Assembly (NCBI RefSeq): GCF_947179165.1
Contig: NC_077241.1
Location: forward strand, 29,569,246-29,633,245
Direction: 5' to 3'
Length of the DNA stretch: 64,000 nt
DNA from: Solanum dulcamara
Taxonomy: Eukaryota > Streptophyta > Magnoliopsida > Solanales > Solanaceae
Part shown: positions 23,301 through 35,570 of the stretch, piece after piece
How the letters are laid out: each line of letters begins with the position of its first letter
How positions within the stretch are numbered: position 1 is the first letter of the stretch
Translations under genes and position numbers: made by a program
The notes under the pieces: generated by a model
The model's database searches: none
What the model was told of the DNA's origin: nothing
The model's input: the letters and a program-made list of their open reading frames with translations, nothing else

Positions 23301-23938
23301 TTGGAGGACTTACCCTTTTTCTTCCTTAGTTGTCGTAGGTCTCCTTTTCCTCTCTAAGAGTTTCTCTAAGCTCTTGGTTGATTCTTTTGGATAATCAACA
23401 AGTTAATAGTAATAATACATACATGTATATGCTGTCTTAGGAGGTGACACGTTTCATCCCCATAGGGTGACATATATCCAGCCCCTATTGGGCCACGGAT
23501 CCATGCTTTCAAAGAGGGGCTGCCACGTGGTAGTGGGTCCCACCTCCCCCAAGCAGGTGGGTCACCTACTTGACCCCAATCAGGTGGGTCACCTACTTGC
23601 TTAGGTGCTTCCACATGTTACCCTCCCATTGGCTGCCCCGCGTAATTTTTTTCTTCTTCCTCGTGGGTTCATAATCTCATCTTACTTTAACAGCCTATGT
23701 AATTCGCACTACGTAAGCTTGATATATCCTTAAGAAAATTAAGTGTATAATACTCTTAACTTAGTGGCTTATGTAGGTAAATCGAGTCCTACGACTCATT
23801 TTTTAGCCTCCAACTCTTTCCGGATTCTTATGACTCTATTTCCAACCTTCTTTCTCGCGAGGTATCACAATCTTCTTTCCTTAGAGTTGTTTGGTAGTGT
23901 CGTGTCACATTCCGAGCTCGAGAGCATGGGGTGTAACA
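20376..23938 (-). mobile_element. Solo LTR (3.56 kb), TSD AGTTA
   Basis: Complete minus-strand LTR from TGTCACGACCC to GGGGTGTAACA, flanked by AGTTA at 20371-20375 and 23939-23943. The G2 LTR reads through the site when the insert and one AGTTA are removed (compare 17224-17245). It has no internal region, so recombination between two LTRs of one element removed the rest. Confidence 0.95.
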
Positions 23939-25049
23939 AGTTAAAGGTTTTGCAAAATGGAAACTAGAAACCCTATTTTGATATCGTGGTTTCGAGAGAG
24001 TCATTTGCAGTTTGTGTTGTATTATGTTGGTATGAACTGCTTATACATGTGCTGCAGGTTATTGTTGTTGGTTGGCTGTAGTTATTAAGAGTGTAATTGG
24101 AAATTCGGATAGGGCATATTATAGGAGAGGTGCTGCCTAATTTCCATTAACGCCTTAACTAGTTAAGTTACTAGTCGAGAAGGCGAGCGAGGAAATGAAT
24201 GTTTTGAATACTCATAGGTAATATAAGATGATGGAAAAATCTAAGGTGGTAGATATTTGTATTGATTCCATATTAAATTGGTTTGGAGGACGACGATGAG
24301 AATGTGATTAAAAGAATTCCATAAAAGGTATGTAAAGCTATTCCTTTTTTTGGCATGTTTTGGTATCATATGTAAAGCCTATTTGTTCTTTATTTTGGGC
24401 ATGTCTTAGATCTAAGTGACAAGTGATGTGTGTATAAAGCTTGGGGTAAATCTATTCATGAGCTCTGAACATGATTCATGATTTATAATTCATGTCCCCT
24501 ATTGAATGTTAAGACTCTTAAAGTAGTTAAGCTTCCATTTCTCAAGTCTTCTATATGTTGAGAAGTAGTGTATATAAAGTTATTCTTCCTCTCTTTTGGC
24601 GTTACTTACATGTAAGTATTGTGTATATAAAGTTTGAATTTATTATACTCGTAAAGATCTGAGTGTGAGTTAAGGCTTTTGTTCACTTCCTACTGATTAT
24701 AACTCTTGTAACAAGTTGAGTCATTACTTTTCAAAGTCTTCCATGTAATAGGAAATGGTACATGTAAAGCTTGTCTTTTCCTACTTCTAGAAAGACTGGA
24801 CGAAGGTGCTATAGGAATTGGATTTGGATATAGCCCCATTTATAGATTCTAGATATAACTCATGACTTGTACCCACTCTTGAATGATAAAGGCCTTGAAG
24901 TAGTTGAACTACGACCCTTGAGCTTCTTATGGGTTGAATAGTGTTGGGATGTGTAAGCACCTATACCTAGGGGCTCTTGAACATGATTTATGATGATATC
25001 TAAGAAATCTTTGATATGTTACAGAGTTTTGCGTACACATATATGCATT

Positions 25050-25380
25050 ATGATATAATATATGGATCGGGCCGGACGTACCTCGGCATATTTTGCTTTG
25101 TAAGGATCGAGTCGTACGTTCCACGACAGATTATGCATTATACGGATCGGGCCATTGTACCTTGGCATTATTATACATTATACGGATCAGGCTGTCGTAT
25201 GTCGGCATAATTATGTAATATATATATTAGGCCGTCGTACCTCGGCATTATCATATGATATAGGGATCGGGCCATCGTTCCTCGGTATTATTACACGACA
25301 TATGGATAGGGCCTTCATTCCTTAGCATGTTCTTACTGTACATACATAAATCGGGTTGTACTTCCCACGGTGCTAATAAT
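25050..25380. repeat. 40-43 bp minisatellite in the G2 LTR
   Basis: About nine units with GGATCGGGCCGTCGTACCTC and AT-rich spacers; reverse complement of the LTR3 array at 10311. Confidence 0.8.
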
Positions 25381-25756
25381 ATACATATGCCTATCATGAT
25401 AAATGATGTGTTTGTAACACCAAGTCCCTGAGAGGGCCGGATAAGGTACATGATAAACGTATACATGACTTTATTTTATGAGATGCAGGTACAGTATCCT
25501 ATTAAATGCTATACTTAGTTTCTGTATCCCTGTTTCAGTTTTTATCTCAGTTATGTATGCTTATATACTTAGTACATGTATCGTACTGACCCCCCTTTCT
25601 CTGGGGGGATGCGTTTCATGCCCGCAGGTACAAATATTAATTTTGGAGATCCGCTAGCTTAGGATTTTTGCTCAGCTATGTTGGAAGTGCTCCACTGTTT
25701 CGGAGCCTAGCTTTTGGGTACTAGTCCTGCAATATATATATTTGTTTATGCAGGGG

Positions 25757-25782
25757 TATGGCGGGGGACCTGTCCCGCCATA
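25757..25782 (+). other. Conserved GC-rich LTR stem-loop, plus-strand copy
   Basis: TATGGCGGG / CCCGCCATA, a perfect 9-bp stem with 8-nt loop. Same structure as 4867-4892. Confidence 0.65.
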
Positions 25783-26153
25783 TATTGTCGTTCCTATTCT
25801 TAGAGGTCTGTAGACATATATGTGTGGGTTGTTTAGGAGTTTATTTCAGTTATGCCTATGCGATATGTTGTAAAAGCTATTATGTTGTGGCATCCTTGTT
25901 GGCTAGCTTTCCCTTTCATGATAGGATGCAGATGAAAAAGGCTACACGTGTATGAATATTTTGTCACCCGCTGGGTTCATATATTTGGTTCCTATATCTT
26001 CGAGGCTATATGAACATGAAAAAGTTTTAACCTATTGAGGTTTTTGTGAGCAGTATCACGTTATACATAGTCCAATTTGACTATAGTCGTCAGATAGGTA
26101 CACGGGGGTCCAGGTCGGATGCCAGTCGCGGCCCACGGAGTTGGGTCATGACA

Positions 26154-26399
26154 GAAGTGGTATCAGAGCTGTTCGTCCTTGGAGTGTCTACAGACCGTGT
26201 CTAGTAGAGTCTTGTTTATCGGTGTGTTGTGCACCACATCTATAGACAACAGGCTATAGGACATTTAGTATATTACCTTTCTTTCATATCTATGATCGTA
26301 AATAGAGCTGAGCCATAGGAAATGAAATTCCTCATACAAATTTGTGATTTTAGCAGAAGGACAACGTCAATAGAAGAAAGTAACTAATAATATTGGATG
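26154..26399 (+). mobile_element. Leader remnant of G2
   Basis: Sequence between the G2 LTR and an inserted LTR fragment. It is the reverse complement of the leader next to the PBS in the minus elements (for example 9290-9528). There is no gag start. gag, protease and the front of RT are missing between here and 27664. Confidence 0.8.
26158..26169 (+). other. Primer-binding site of G2 (initiator tRNA-Met)
   Basis: Exact TGGTATCAGAGC, 4 nt after the LTR end. Confidence 0.95.
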
Positions 26400-27606
26400 T
26401 GTCACGACCCAACCCCATGGGCTGCGATTGATGTCCGACCTGAACCCCTTATGCGTATGTATCGACTATACTCAAGTTGAACCATGTGTGATGTGATACT
26501 ATACATGAAAACCTCAATAGTTTAAAACTTGTTCATGTACATGTAGCCTCTCTCATTCGTATCATATCATGAAAGGGCACGCGAGCCAACAAGGCTGCCA
26601 TAATATTAAAAACATTTACACCATGCTGTATAGGCACAGTCGAAACAAACTCATAAATAACCCACATCCATATATCTACAGACCTCTAGGAATAGTAAAA
26701 GCAACATATGGCGGGACAGGGCCCCCGCCGTACCTCTAAATGTACAAATATATACATTAAGTGACCAGTATTAAAAATTAGGCTCTAGAACAGTGAAGCA
26801 CTTCCGACATAGCTGAGAGAAACTCCTAAGCTGACGGATCTCCAGAATAAACATTTGTACCCGCAAGCATGAAATGCATCCCCCTAGAGTACAGGGGGTC
26901 AGTACGATATATGTACTGAATATATAAAGCATAACAACACATAACTGAGACCGTAACTAAAATAGGGATGTAGGGGACACGTATAACAACTTAACGAATT
27001 ACTGTACTTGCACCTTAGGACACGTAAATCATACACCTTATCATATGTTGTGCCCAGCCCTCTAGTGAACTCGGTGTAATAATCATTTCCTCATATTCAC
27101 ATATCATCGTATCATCATGCATTTCATTTCATTATATCATTGTATACGGTATAATCTTATCATGTACGTTATCATATTACCTCTGGTTCACTACGTGGCT
27201 CAGGGTCACAAATGTATCACTCTAATCTCATATACATACCTACATAAAGTATTCGGCCCTTTAGTGAGGGACTCGATGAATGGAGTGGTGTACGTTTATA
27301 GCGTACCATCATAATATACATACCGTACCCGTCCCTCTAAGGAGGGACTCGATGTTCCTTTCTTATTTCGCCATATATACTATCATATTACAGCTGGCCC
27401 GGGACTCGATGAATAACCGTATCGTCATAACATATAACATATATCACACCTCACATACGGAATCATCTCTTCGTGTGTGGAACTATACATATCCGACCTG
27501 GACGCAGTGAAAGAAGTAGTAAATCTACGCCCGATTTAATATCCGGCCCATTGTGGGATGCGAAGAAAGAAGGGTTACAGCATGCACGAGTAGAGTAATG
27601 AGAAAC
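26400..27606 (-). repeat. Minus-strand LTR fragment (1.2 kb) inserted in G2
   Basis: Begins TGTCACGACCCAACC and follows the solo LTR of 20376 until about 27606, where pol-type sequence takes over. The outer two thirds of the LTR and the adjacent G2 gag/protease region were lost together, most simply by one deletion. Confidence 0.82.
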
Positions 27607-27663
27607 TGATGAAATTAATCTTTGATCTGGAATCAAAGAAAAATAATAAATGGCTCTTATGGT

Positions 27664-29517
27664 GTGACTTGGAAGAAAGGTTTCTCTGGAAGTAAAGGTA
27701 CCGAATCTTCAGTCAGTGCCAGTAGTCAATGAATATCCGGATGTATTCCCAGATGAACATCTAGTTCTTCCTCCTGAAAGGAAGATAAAGTTCACTATAG
27801 ATGTGTTATTAGATACTCAGCCCATATCTATCCCTCCGTACAGAATAGCACCCGCACAGCTGAAGAAATTAAAAGAGCAACTGAGAGACTTGTTAGAAAA
27901 GGGCTTTATTAGGCCCAGCACATCACCTTGGGGAACACTGGTATTATTTGTGAGAAAGAAAGAGGGATCACTATGAATGTTTATTGATTATAGGCAGATG
28001 AGTAAGGTATCAATAAAGAATAGATATCCCCTTCTCAGTATTGAGGATTTATTTGATCAGTTGCAGGGTGGTAAGTGTTTTTTAAAGATAGACCTGCGGT
28101 CAGGCTATTATCATGTATGGGTAAAATAAACAGATATTCCAAAGACTGCGTTCAAAACCCGATATGGACATTACGAGTTTAGAGTAATATCTTTTGGCTT
28201 GACTAATGCTCCAGCGGTGTTTATGGATCTAATAAACCGAGTGTTCAAGCCATTTCTAGACTTGTTCGTGATTGTATTTATTAATGATATTCTGTTCTAT
28301 TCACAATCGGAAGAAGGGCATGTAGATCACTTGAGGACAGTACTCGGGGTCTAACACCAAAAATTATACGCTAAGTTCTCTAAATGTGAATTCTGGTTGA
28401 CTTCAGCAGCATTCTTGGGGAATGTTATTAGAACTGATGGTATTCGAGTATATACACAGAAAATTAAGGCCGTAAAGACTTGGCCTAAACCTATGACACC
28501 TACTGAGGTACGTAGTTTTCTGAGGGAGGCAGGATATAATAAGAGATTCGTAGAGAACTTTGCTTCGATTTTCGCACCTTTAACAAAGCTAACTCAAAAA
28601 GCGGCTATGTTCCAGTGGACCGATGCTTGTGAACAAAGCTTTCAGTTATTGAAAAATTAGTTGACCACGACTCCAGTTCTAACTCTTCCTGAAGGACAAA
28701 ATGGCTACGCTATTTATTATGATGCTTCCGGTGTTGGCCTAGGTTGTGTACTGATGCAATATAGTAAAGTCATAGCCTATGCCTCCCGGTAGCTTAAGAA
28801 TCACGAAAGGAATTATCCAACTCATGATCTGGAGTTAGCAGCAGTAATTCATGCTTTGAAAATATTCAGGCATTATATATATAGCGTACATGTTGATATC
28901 TATACGGATCAAAAAAGTCTCCAATACATCTTTAAGTATAAGGAGCTAAATTTACGGCAAAAAAAGTGGCTAGAGTTGCTGAAAGATTATTATGTCGATA
29001 TTCTATACACCAAGGGAAAGAAAATGTTGTAGCTGATGCACTCAGTTGTAAGTCTATGGGTAGCTTGGCAGGTGTACAACCAGAACGGAAAAAGATAATC
29101 CACGAGATTTGTCAGTTAGCTAACCTTGGAGTCTAGTTGGCTGATTCTGATGATGGTGGAGTTTCTATTTGAGGATTATCTGAATCATCTATCATGGCAT
29201 AAGTAAAGCAATGCCAGTACAAGGACCCTTTTCTGGCATAGTATAGGGATGCAACTCTTCAAAAGGAATAGACTTCATTCAAGGTCACACCTGACGGAGT
29301 GCTAAGGTATAGGGGCAGAATATGTGCACCGGAGATTGTAGGGCTAAGGAAACAGGTGATGGGAGAGGCACACTATGCCCATTATTTTTTTCAATCAGGG
29401 TCAACCATGATGTATCATGACCTCAGATGTTTATATTGGTAGGATAGAATAAATAAGGACATAGATGAGTTCGTAGCCTAGTGCCCAAATTGCCAACGTG
29501 TCAAGCTTGAGCATCAG
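27664..29517 (+). pseudogene. Ty3/gypsy pol of G2: RT, RNase H, integrase zinc-finger region
   Basis: In order: RT N-terminus (VNEYPDVFPDEHL, then IPPYRIAPAQL and LLEKGFIRPSTSPWG), RT core (FIDYRQ near 27979; KIDLRSGY near 28087), the YxDD position (FINDIL at about 28277-28294), TEVRSF of the connection domain, RNase H (YDASGVGLG; HERNYPTHDLELAAV; IYTDQKSLQYIF) and the start of integrase (CPNC near 29485). Known role: cDNA synthesis and integration. It is dead: in-frame stops follow KKEGSL, WVK and LGV and recur later, the first aspartate of YxDD is asparagine, and the second histidine of the integrase HHCC finger is replaced. It ends at 29517 within the integrase, where M1 is inserted, and resumes at 42293. 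Confidence 0.93.
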
Positions 29518-30404
29518 TGTTATGACCCAACCCCGTAGGCCTTGACTGGTGTCCAAGCTGGACAATCGTGTGTACCCCTGTTACATATAAGTAAACCACG
29601 CTTAACTTATAACTTAAGGAGATAGAATGTTAGCTCAAACCATCACATGTTCACATATTGGAATAACCCGTCTCCTGAGGAGTCACAACTTATCAATAGG
29701 TAACATAGTACATAAGCCGATGAGGCTGTCATAGCATATGGGGTCATCCCAATATATACATATACGCGAGCCAACAAGGCTGCCACTATGAACGTCCCAA
29801 AACATAAGTTATATGGACACAACTGAACACATATACAAACAACCCACACATATGTCTACATCCCTCTAAAAGTGTCAATGGTAACATATAGTGGGACAAG
29901 TCCCCCGTCGTACCCCCAAATAAATGAATATATACATCGAAAGATTAATACCAAAAATCTGGGCTCCGACACAATAGAGCACTTCCAAAATTGCTGAGTG
30001 GAAATCCTAAGCTGGCGAATACCCAAAATACGAGTCTGTACCTGTGGGCATGAAAAGCAGCCTCCCAAAGAAAGTGGGTCAGTACGATATATGTACTGAG
30101 TATATAAAGCATAACATAGCATAAATGAGATCACATTTAAAGTAGAGGTTCATTAGACAAATATGATACTCAAGAAATCACTGTACCTATGCCTTATGAA
30201 ATAAAATCATGTATGATCATATCATATATCATATCTGGTCCATTATGGACTCGGTGAGTCTGTCATATAAATGTATCATATTCGGCCCATCATGGGGCCC
30301 GGCGCCATCATCACGTCATCATGTCATTATATATATATATATACCATACTCGACCCTCTAGTGAGGGACTTAGTGAATAATGCAGTGAAATGGAGCATGA
30401 TAAC

Positions 30405-33400
30405 TATCACGACCCAACCCCATAGGCCGTGACTGGGGTCCAACCTAAACCCTCTTGTACGTATCTACTAGTTACACTTAAGTTGAACTGTGTGTGATGT
30501 GATACTATACACAGACCCCAATGGGTCGAAAACTTTTTCATATACATGTAGCCTTTATCACCTGTATCATAACAGGAAAGGGCACGCAAGCCGATGAGGC
30601 TACCATAACATAAAAACATTCATAATACGTCGTATGAGAAAAACTAGAATGAACTTACAAATAACCCACATACACATGTCTACAGACCTCTAAGAGTAAT
30701 AACTGCATCATATGGCGGGACAGTGCCCCCGCCGTACCTCTGAATAAATAGATATGTACATCAAATAACCAGTATAAAAAACTAGGCTCTAGAACAGTGA
30801 AGCACTTCCGACATAGATGAGAGGAACTCCTAAGTTGACGGATCTCCAGAACGAACATCAGTACCTGCGAGCATGAAATGCAGCCCCCCAAAGAAAGGGG
30901 GGTCAGTACGACATATGTACCGAGTATATAAAGCATAACATCATAACTGAGACAACAACTGAAATGGGGATACAGAAGACATGTATAACAGTTAACAGAT
31001 TACTGTACCTGCAGCTTAAGACATGAAGTCATATACCTTATCATACCCTGTACTCGACCCTCTAGTGAACTCGGTGCCATAATCGTTTCATCATAATCAT
31101 GAGTCATCATTTCATCATGTATATCATTTTATCATGTCATCGTATATGGCATCATATCATCATATGCGACTAACCTCGTATATTATCACCGTATATCCAA
31201 TTCACTCTAGGGCTCGGAGTCACAAATGTATCCCTATACTTTCATATGCATGCCTACATAAAGTGTCTGTCCCTTTAGTGAGGGACTCGGTGAAAGAGTA
31301 GTGTACGTCTATAGCGTACCATCATCATATAGTAAATTACGCCGAGGAACATTCGGCCCAATCCATAATTTAAAACAATGCCGAATAACATATGACTCAA
31401 TCCACATTTTCCATTATATCATTATATGTACATATCCGGCTCAGGACACGGTGACGAGCATCATTACTTACGGCGTCATCGTATGCTTCACTTCATCATA
31501 TACGGAATTTCATCCTCATATACTTCTTATATATATATATAGCCGGGTCGGGACTCGGTGAACGAATAGTAAAACTAGGCATGATCGCATTCCCGGCCCT
31601 CTTATGGGACTCGGAGGAAGATGGGTTACAGGGTACTCGAATAGAGTAGTGAGAAACTATATGCAACTAAGTAATCTTTTGAGACTCAATGAAACAGTCA
31701 AGTGAATCGTCACCTGTAGGTCAGAGTAGTAATCGTATTAAGTATCTTCTAAACATCGTTACGGAGCATATCAACTAGAGTTTCAGGAATCGTAGACGTG
31801 TATCGAGACTAGGTTAAACAGCTTATGGAAGTAGAGACATTTGTCATCGCACAGACTTTAGGAATAGGAGCTGACACATTCAAGTATTATTCAGCAGATA
31901 GGAGACTCGAGGGTAGTTTAACTATTTTAAGAATTCTAATACCAAGTAGTAAACAAAAGTCACAATCATACCAGGAGCTTATAATTAGAACTACCTCCAC
32001 CTCATATCATATGCTATTAAATTTATACATAAGACCTTCCAAAAGAAAGAACAGACAGGCTTTACATATACTACTATTCATGATCTAGTAACCTGGAAAG
32101 GCAATAACTCAACTATTACAGGAGTGTTAACATTACAAAGTGAATACCATTATGAATTACATTTGGAGTTTCATGAGTGGAATTATCCCCACATTTCTTA
32201 TACACAGAATTCATAACTTATACCTAAGACATGACAAAAGAAAATTAGAATAGCTCTACATACTTATTTCATAAACACGCCAAAAGAAAGCTTCACGTAC
32301 CTCGTCTGAGTTATTCCTTATCCTGTTCGCCTCATCATCCTTTGAACCTATTAAACAGGAGAGTAATATGCATATCAACTCTTCTTAATTTTCCTGCATC
32401 TTAGGTTACACCTTAGTGTTAATGGAATCTATTTCCTTAGTCGTTTCCTCGACTAGTTCTTTAGTTTGTTAAGGCGTTAACGAAAATTGGGCAGCACCTC
32501 CCCTATAATGTGCCCTATCCGAATTTCCAATTAGGTCCCTAAGTCCTACAGCCAACCAACAACAATAACCTGCAGAAATTCACACCAGCAATATATAACA
32601 TAAAACTCCGAACGACCTATTCACAAATACGATTTCACAACAGGGCGTCTAGCCTTTATTTTGTAACGCCTTTCATTATACGCAATGAGGGTTCATGTGG
32701 CTTCTACCAGCAGCAACCTAAACCTCATTAGAACATATTTAGGCCCTGCAACAACAAGCCACACCCCTACAGCATCACCTCACAAGAGCAACACTTTATT
32801 TCGACGACAATTCAACTATAGCGACTACAATTTAGCTTATTTCGAACGCCGAACTTTTCAAACCTTTTACCCAACTTCCAGCAGCCCCTAAGGTGTGTAA
32901 TACACCCTATAATAACATCATAAGCTTCAAATTAGAGGGGAAGACCTTACCTTATCCGAAATTGGCCAAAACTCGACAAAATTCGCCTCGGAAGTTTCTT
33001 AACATGCTGAAACTTTAGCGGACTATTTGTATCTTTTTGGTGCTGCTACGAATCGTAAATTTATGTTAATAACACCTAAATAGCATGTATAAACCCTCAC
33101 AAAAAAGTTGGAGAATATAATCAAACCATACCTTAACAAACGGCTCTCCAAACGTGCTGAAAATTAACTTTGGAACTCCTCGACGCGGCTGAAACTAAGG
33201 GGCTGTTTGCGTGGCTTCTTGCTTCCCCAAATCCGAAATTTTCATTATTAAACACCACTATATCACCGTATAATACCTTAAATAATTAAGTCACGAAACG
33301 AAATTGGGCCTTACCTTTTGTTTTGCTCAAACCCGTGGCTGCCCTCACTTGTTCTTCACATTTTTCTCTCATTCCCTAAGTTTAAAATGCTGAAAATGAA

Positions 33401-33989
33401 GTTCTAGTCATAAAATGACTAATATATAACCTTCCATAGAGGGTGACACATGGCATATCCTAGGGGTGACACGTGGCATCCCCCTAGGGTTCCACCTCAC
33501 CCATGCGGCCACCCACATGCTGCCACGTTGCAGTGGGGGCCCCACCCCAAGCAGGTAGGTGAGTAACCTGCTTGCTTGTCACCTGCTTGCTTGTCACCTG
33601 CTTGCTTGAGGTGCTTGCTGGTCACCTGCTTGCTTCACTTTCGTAAGTTTGAAAACTAGTTTTTGCTTCCTCTCGTAGGTTCGTAATCTCTTCTTATTTT
33701 AAGAGCCTATGCAATCCATGCTACACAAGCTTGGTACGTACTCCAATAGCTTAAGTATGTAAAACTTCCAAGTTAGTAGCTTACGTAGGTAAATCGTGTT
33801 CTACGACTCATTACTTGACCCCCAATTCCTTCCAGATTCTTATGACTCCATTTCCAACCTTCTCTACTATGGGGTATCACATTCTTCTTTCCTTCAAGTT
33901 GTTTGATGTGTGTGGATAGTAAGGGTCTCATGGCTACTTTCAAGATGATTAGGGACACGTGTCAAGATTCAAAAGTGCGGGGTATAACA
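30405..33989 (-). repeat. M2 3' LTR (3.59 kb)
   Basis: Left LTR in window coordinates, ending GGGGTATAACA before the PPT. Very similar to 37655-40945, and contains two segments the other has lost (around 32555-32755 and 33510-33590). It contains the hairpin set, U3 CACGTG-type boxes and AGGTAAGG donor-like motifs (32947, 33310). Confidence 0.93.
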
Positions 33990-34005
33990 TTCTTCCTCCC
34001 TTTAA
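33990..34005 (-). other. M2 polypurine tract
   Basis: Minus strand reads TTTAAAGGGAGGAAGAA up to the LTR. The conserved PPT hairpin follows (near 34007-34026, one arm slightly altered). Confidence 0.8.
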
Positions 34006-34174
34006 AATATTCATCCCCGAATGTTAAATAAAACTTCCCTTAAGACTGTATACGGATCATAGGGAAATTCCTTTCTACTGTAATAACATACATCTTCATC
34101 CAAGTAATCAATATACGAGTTCCAGGATTGGGGGTTATCTGTAGACATCGGGAATAGGTACGGACACCTGTGTT

Positions 34175-34870
34175 TCATTTCCTCTTTAACTTCCTAGTTA
34201 TGGCTTCATGATTCTTATTCCACCACAGTACCTTGACGGAAGGTATGTCCTTAGTTCGCAACCCGTTTAATCTGTTGATCCCGGATGGAAATAGGTTGCC
34301 TCTCGTAGGATAACTCCCTATTACGTGGACCTTCTCAATGGGAAATACTCTAGGAGCGTCGTTTAGGATCTTGCGGAGCATTAATTTGTGAAAACTAAAT
34401 GTATTTCTTCAAACCGGACGGTAAGTCCTACTCATAGGCAGCTTTATCCATTCTACATATAACATGAGAAGGATCAATATATCCCTTCCTACCGACTCTA
34501 GGCTTCTAATCGATAGCTTGTACCGGACTAAGCTTTACTTCATCAATAATTTACTGGACCCCCTCTGGACCTATCCATTCATCGAAGGGTGAAATACTAT
34601 ACTAAGATTCACCTGTGTTCCCAATCCTTACCGGAATGATCTCCAGCGATTAGCCGTACGTTGAACTTCCCCGTCCGATATAATAGATGTGGGAACCCCG
34701 TGAAATCTTATTATTTCCTTATTATGTCATCTCATATAACCCTTAGCCGAGTACATCTTCCTACTTGGAAGAAAATGGGTTAATTTTGTCAGCTTATCTA
34801 CCATAACCCATATAAACTTATACTTCCGTAAGGTACGAGGTCAGCCTGCACTATACCCTACATTAATCGC
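34175..34870 (-). pseudogene. Gypsy integrase core and chromodomain-like C-terminus of M2
   Basis: Minus-strand reading gives integrase core motifs MVDKLTKLTHFLPS (codons near 34780-34805) and HGVPTSIISD (near 34665-34705), followed downstream by the tail GLRTKDIPSVKVLW (34200-34250). The last motif is the C-terminal chromodomain-like part of Tekay/Del chromovirus integrases, which helps direct insertion to heterochromatin. Several stops and frame changes interrupt it. Two acidic residues of the DDE triad are still visible; the glutamate region is too decayed to assign. Confidence 0.82.
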
Positions 34871-35465
34871 CTTCAATTCCCGAGTCGGGATTCCCATCCC
34901 CCATAATAGGCTATCAAGCCTCTGATGCTCCTCTTCGTTTAAGCCATTATACCACTCTTCTTAATTAAACTTGTCACACCTTAGATATGTTATCTTGCTC
35001 TTTTACTCTGATCTTCCTTTCAGTTTTATTACAACACATTATACTGAAATTCTTACACAACCGTGTGTAGGTACGTCGAGCCATTTAGAAAATACTTTAG
35101 TGTCGCTATACTAGCGGCTTACCTCCTTCGGTAGAGGTCAGGGCTCCACTATCGCTTTTGTCCTTAATACCAATTAGACCTTCATAGTTCTACCTCGAAC
35201 CATCTTACACTTTTCTTTAATAGATTCTAAATATGGAAACCATATTGCTATTACTGACTTCCTTTTATCGAGTAATCATTTGACCTCGCTCTTAGTATAC
35301 CAATGTTCGTAAGCTGCACAACTATTCTTGTGCCATTTTCACGAAGTGCGTTGTATTTCAGTCATAATCTTTTCTGCTCTTGGCTTACTCTGTTCTATAT
35401 GTGTTATTGTACTAACACGCCTTTATAATCTCTTTCTGTCATACTTATTTCTTTCCCTTTATCAA

Positions 35466-35570
35466 TTCCCAGGGGGTCACCCATCCCAGTGCTACTCTTA
35501 TCCGAGCATGCTTAACTTCAGAGTTTTGACGGAATCCGGTGCATCAGTGCGGGTATGATCACGTCCATCC
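35466..35570 (-). rRNA. 5S rRNA-derived sequence in M2 internal region
   Basis: On the minus strand it follows plant 5S rRNA from its 5' end (GATCATACC near 35556) through TGAAGTTAAGCATGCT (box A region) and GGGATGGGTGACC (box C), and stops after CCCCTGGGAA, about 15-20 nt short of the 5S 3' end. It lies in the same sense as the element. It is a relic, not a functional rDNA unit: there is no 5S spacer around it, and flanks are element sequence. Confidence 0.85.

Larger units (their letters stand above)
19072..26153 (+). repeat. 5' LTR of element G2 (about 3.5 kb), split by a solo LTR
   Basis: Starts TGTTACACCCC, ends GGTCATGACA, and is followed by a primer-binding site, so it is the 5' LTR of a plus-strand element. 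The two parts are 19072-20375 and 23944-26153. The preceding ATGAT (19067-19071) is the candidate left target-site copy. Its partner would be beyond the 3' LTR, which is not in the window. Confidence 0.88.
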
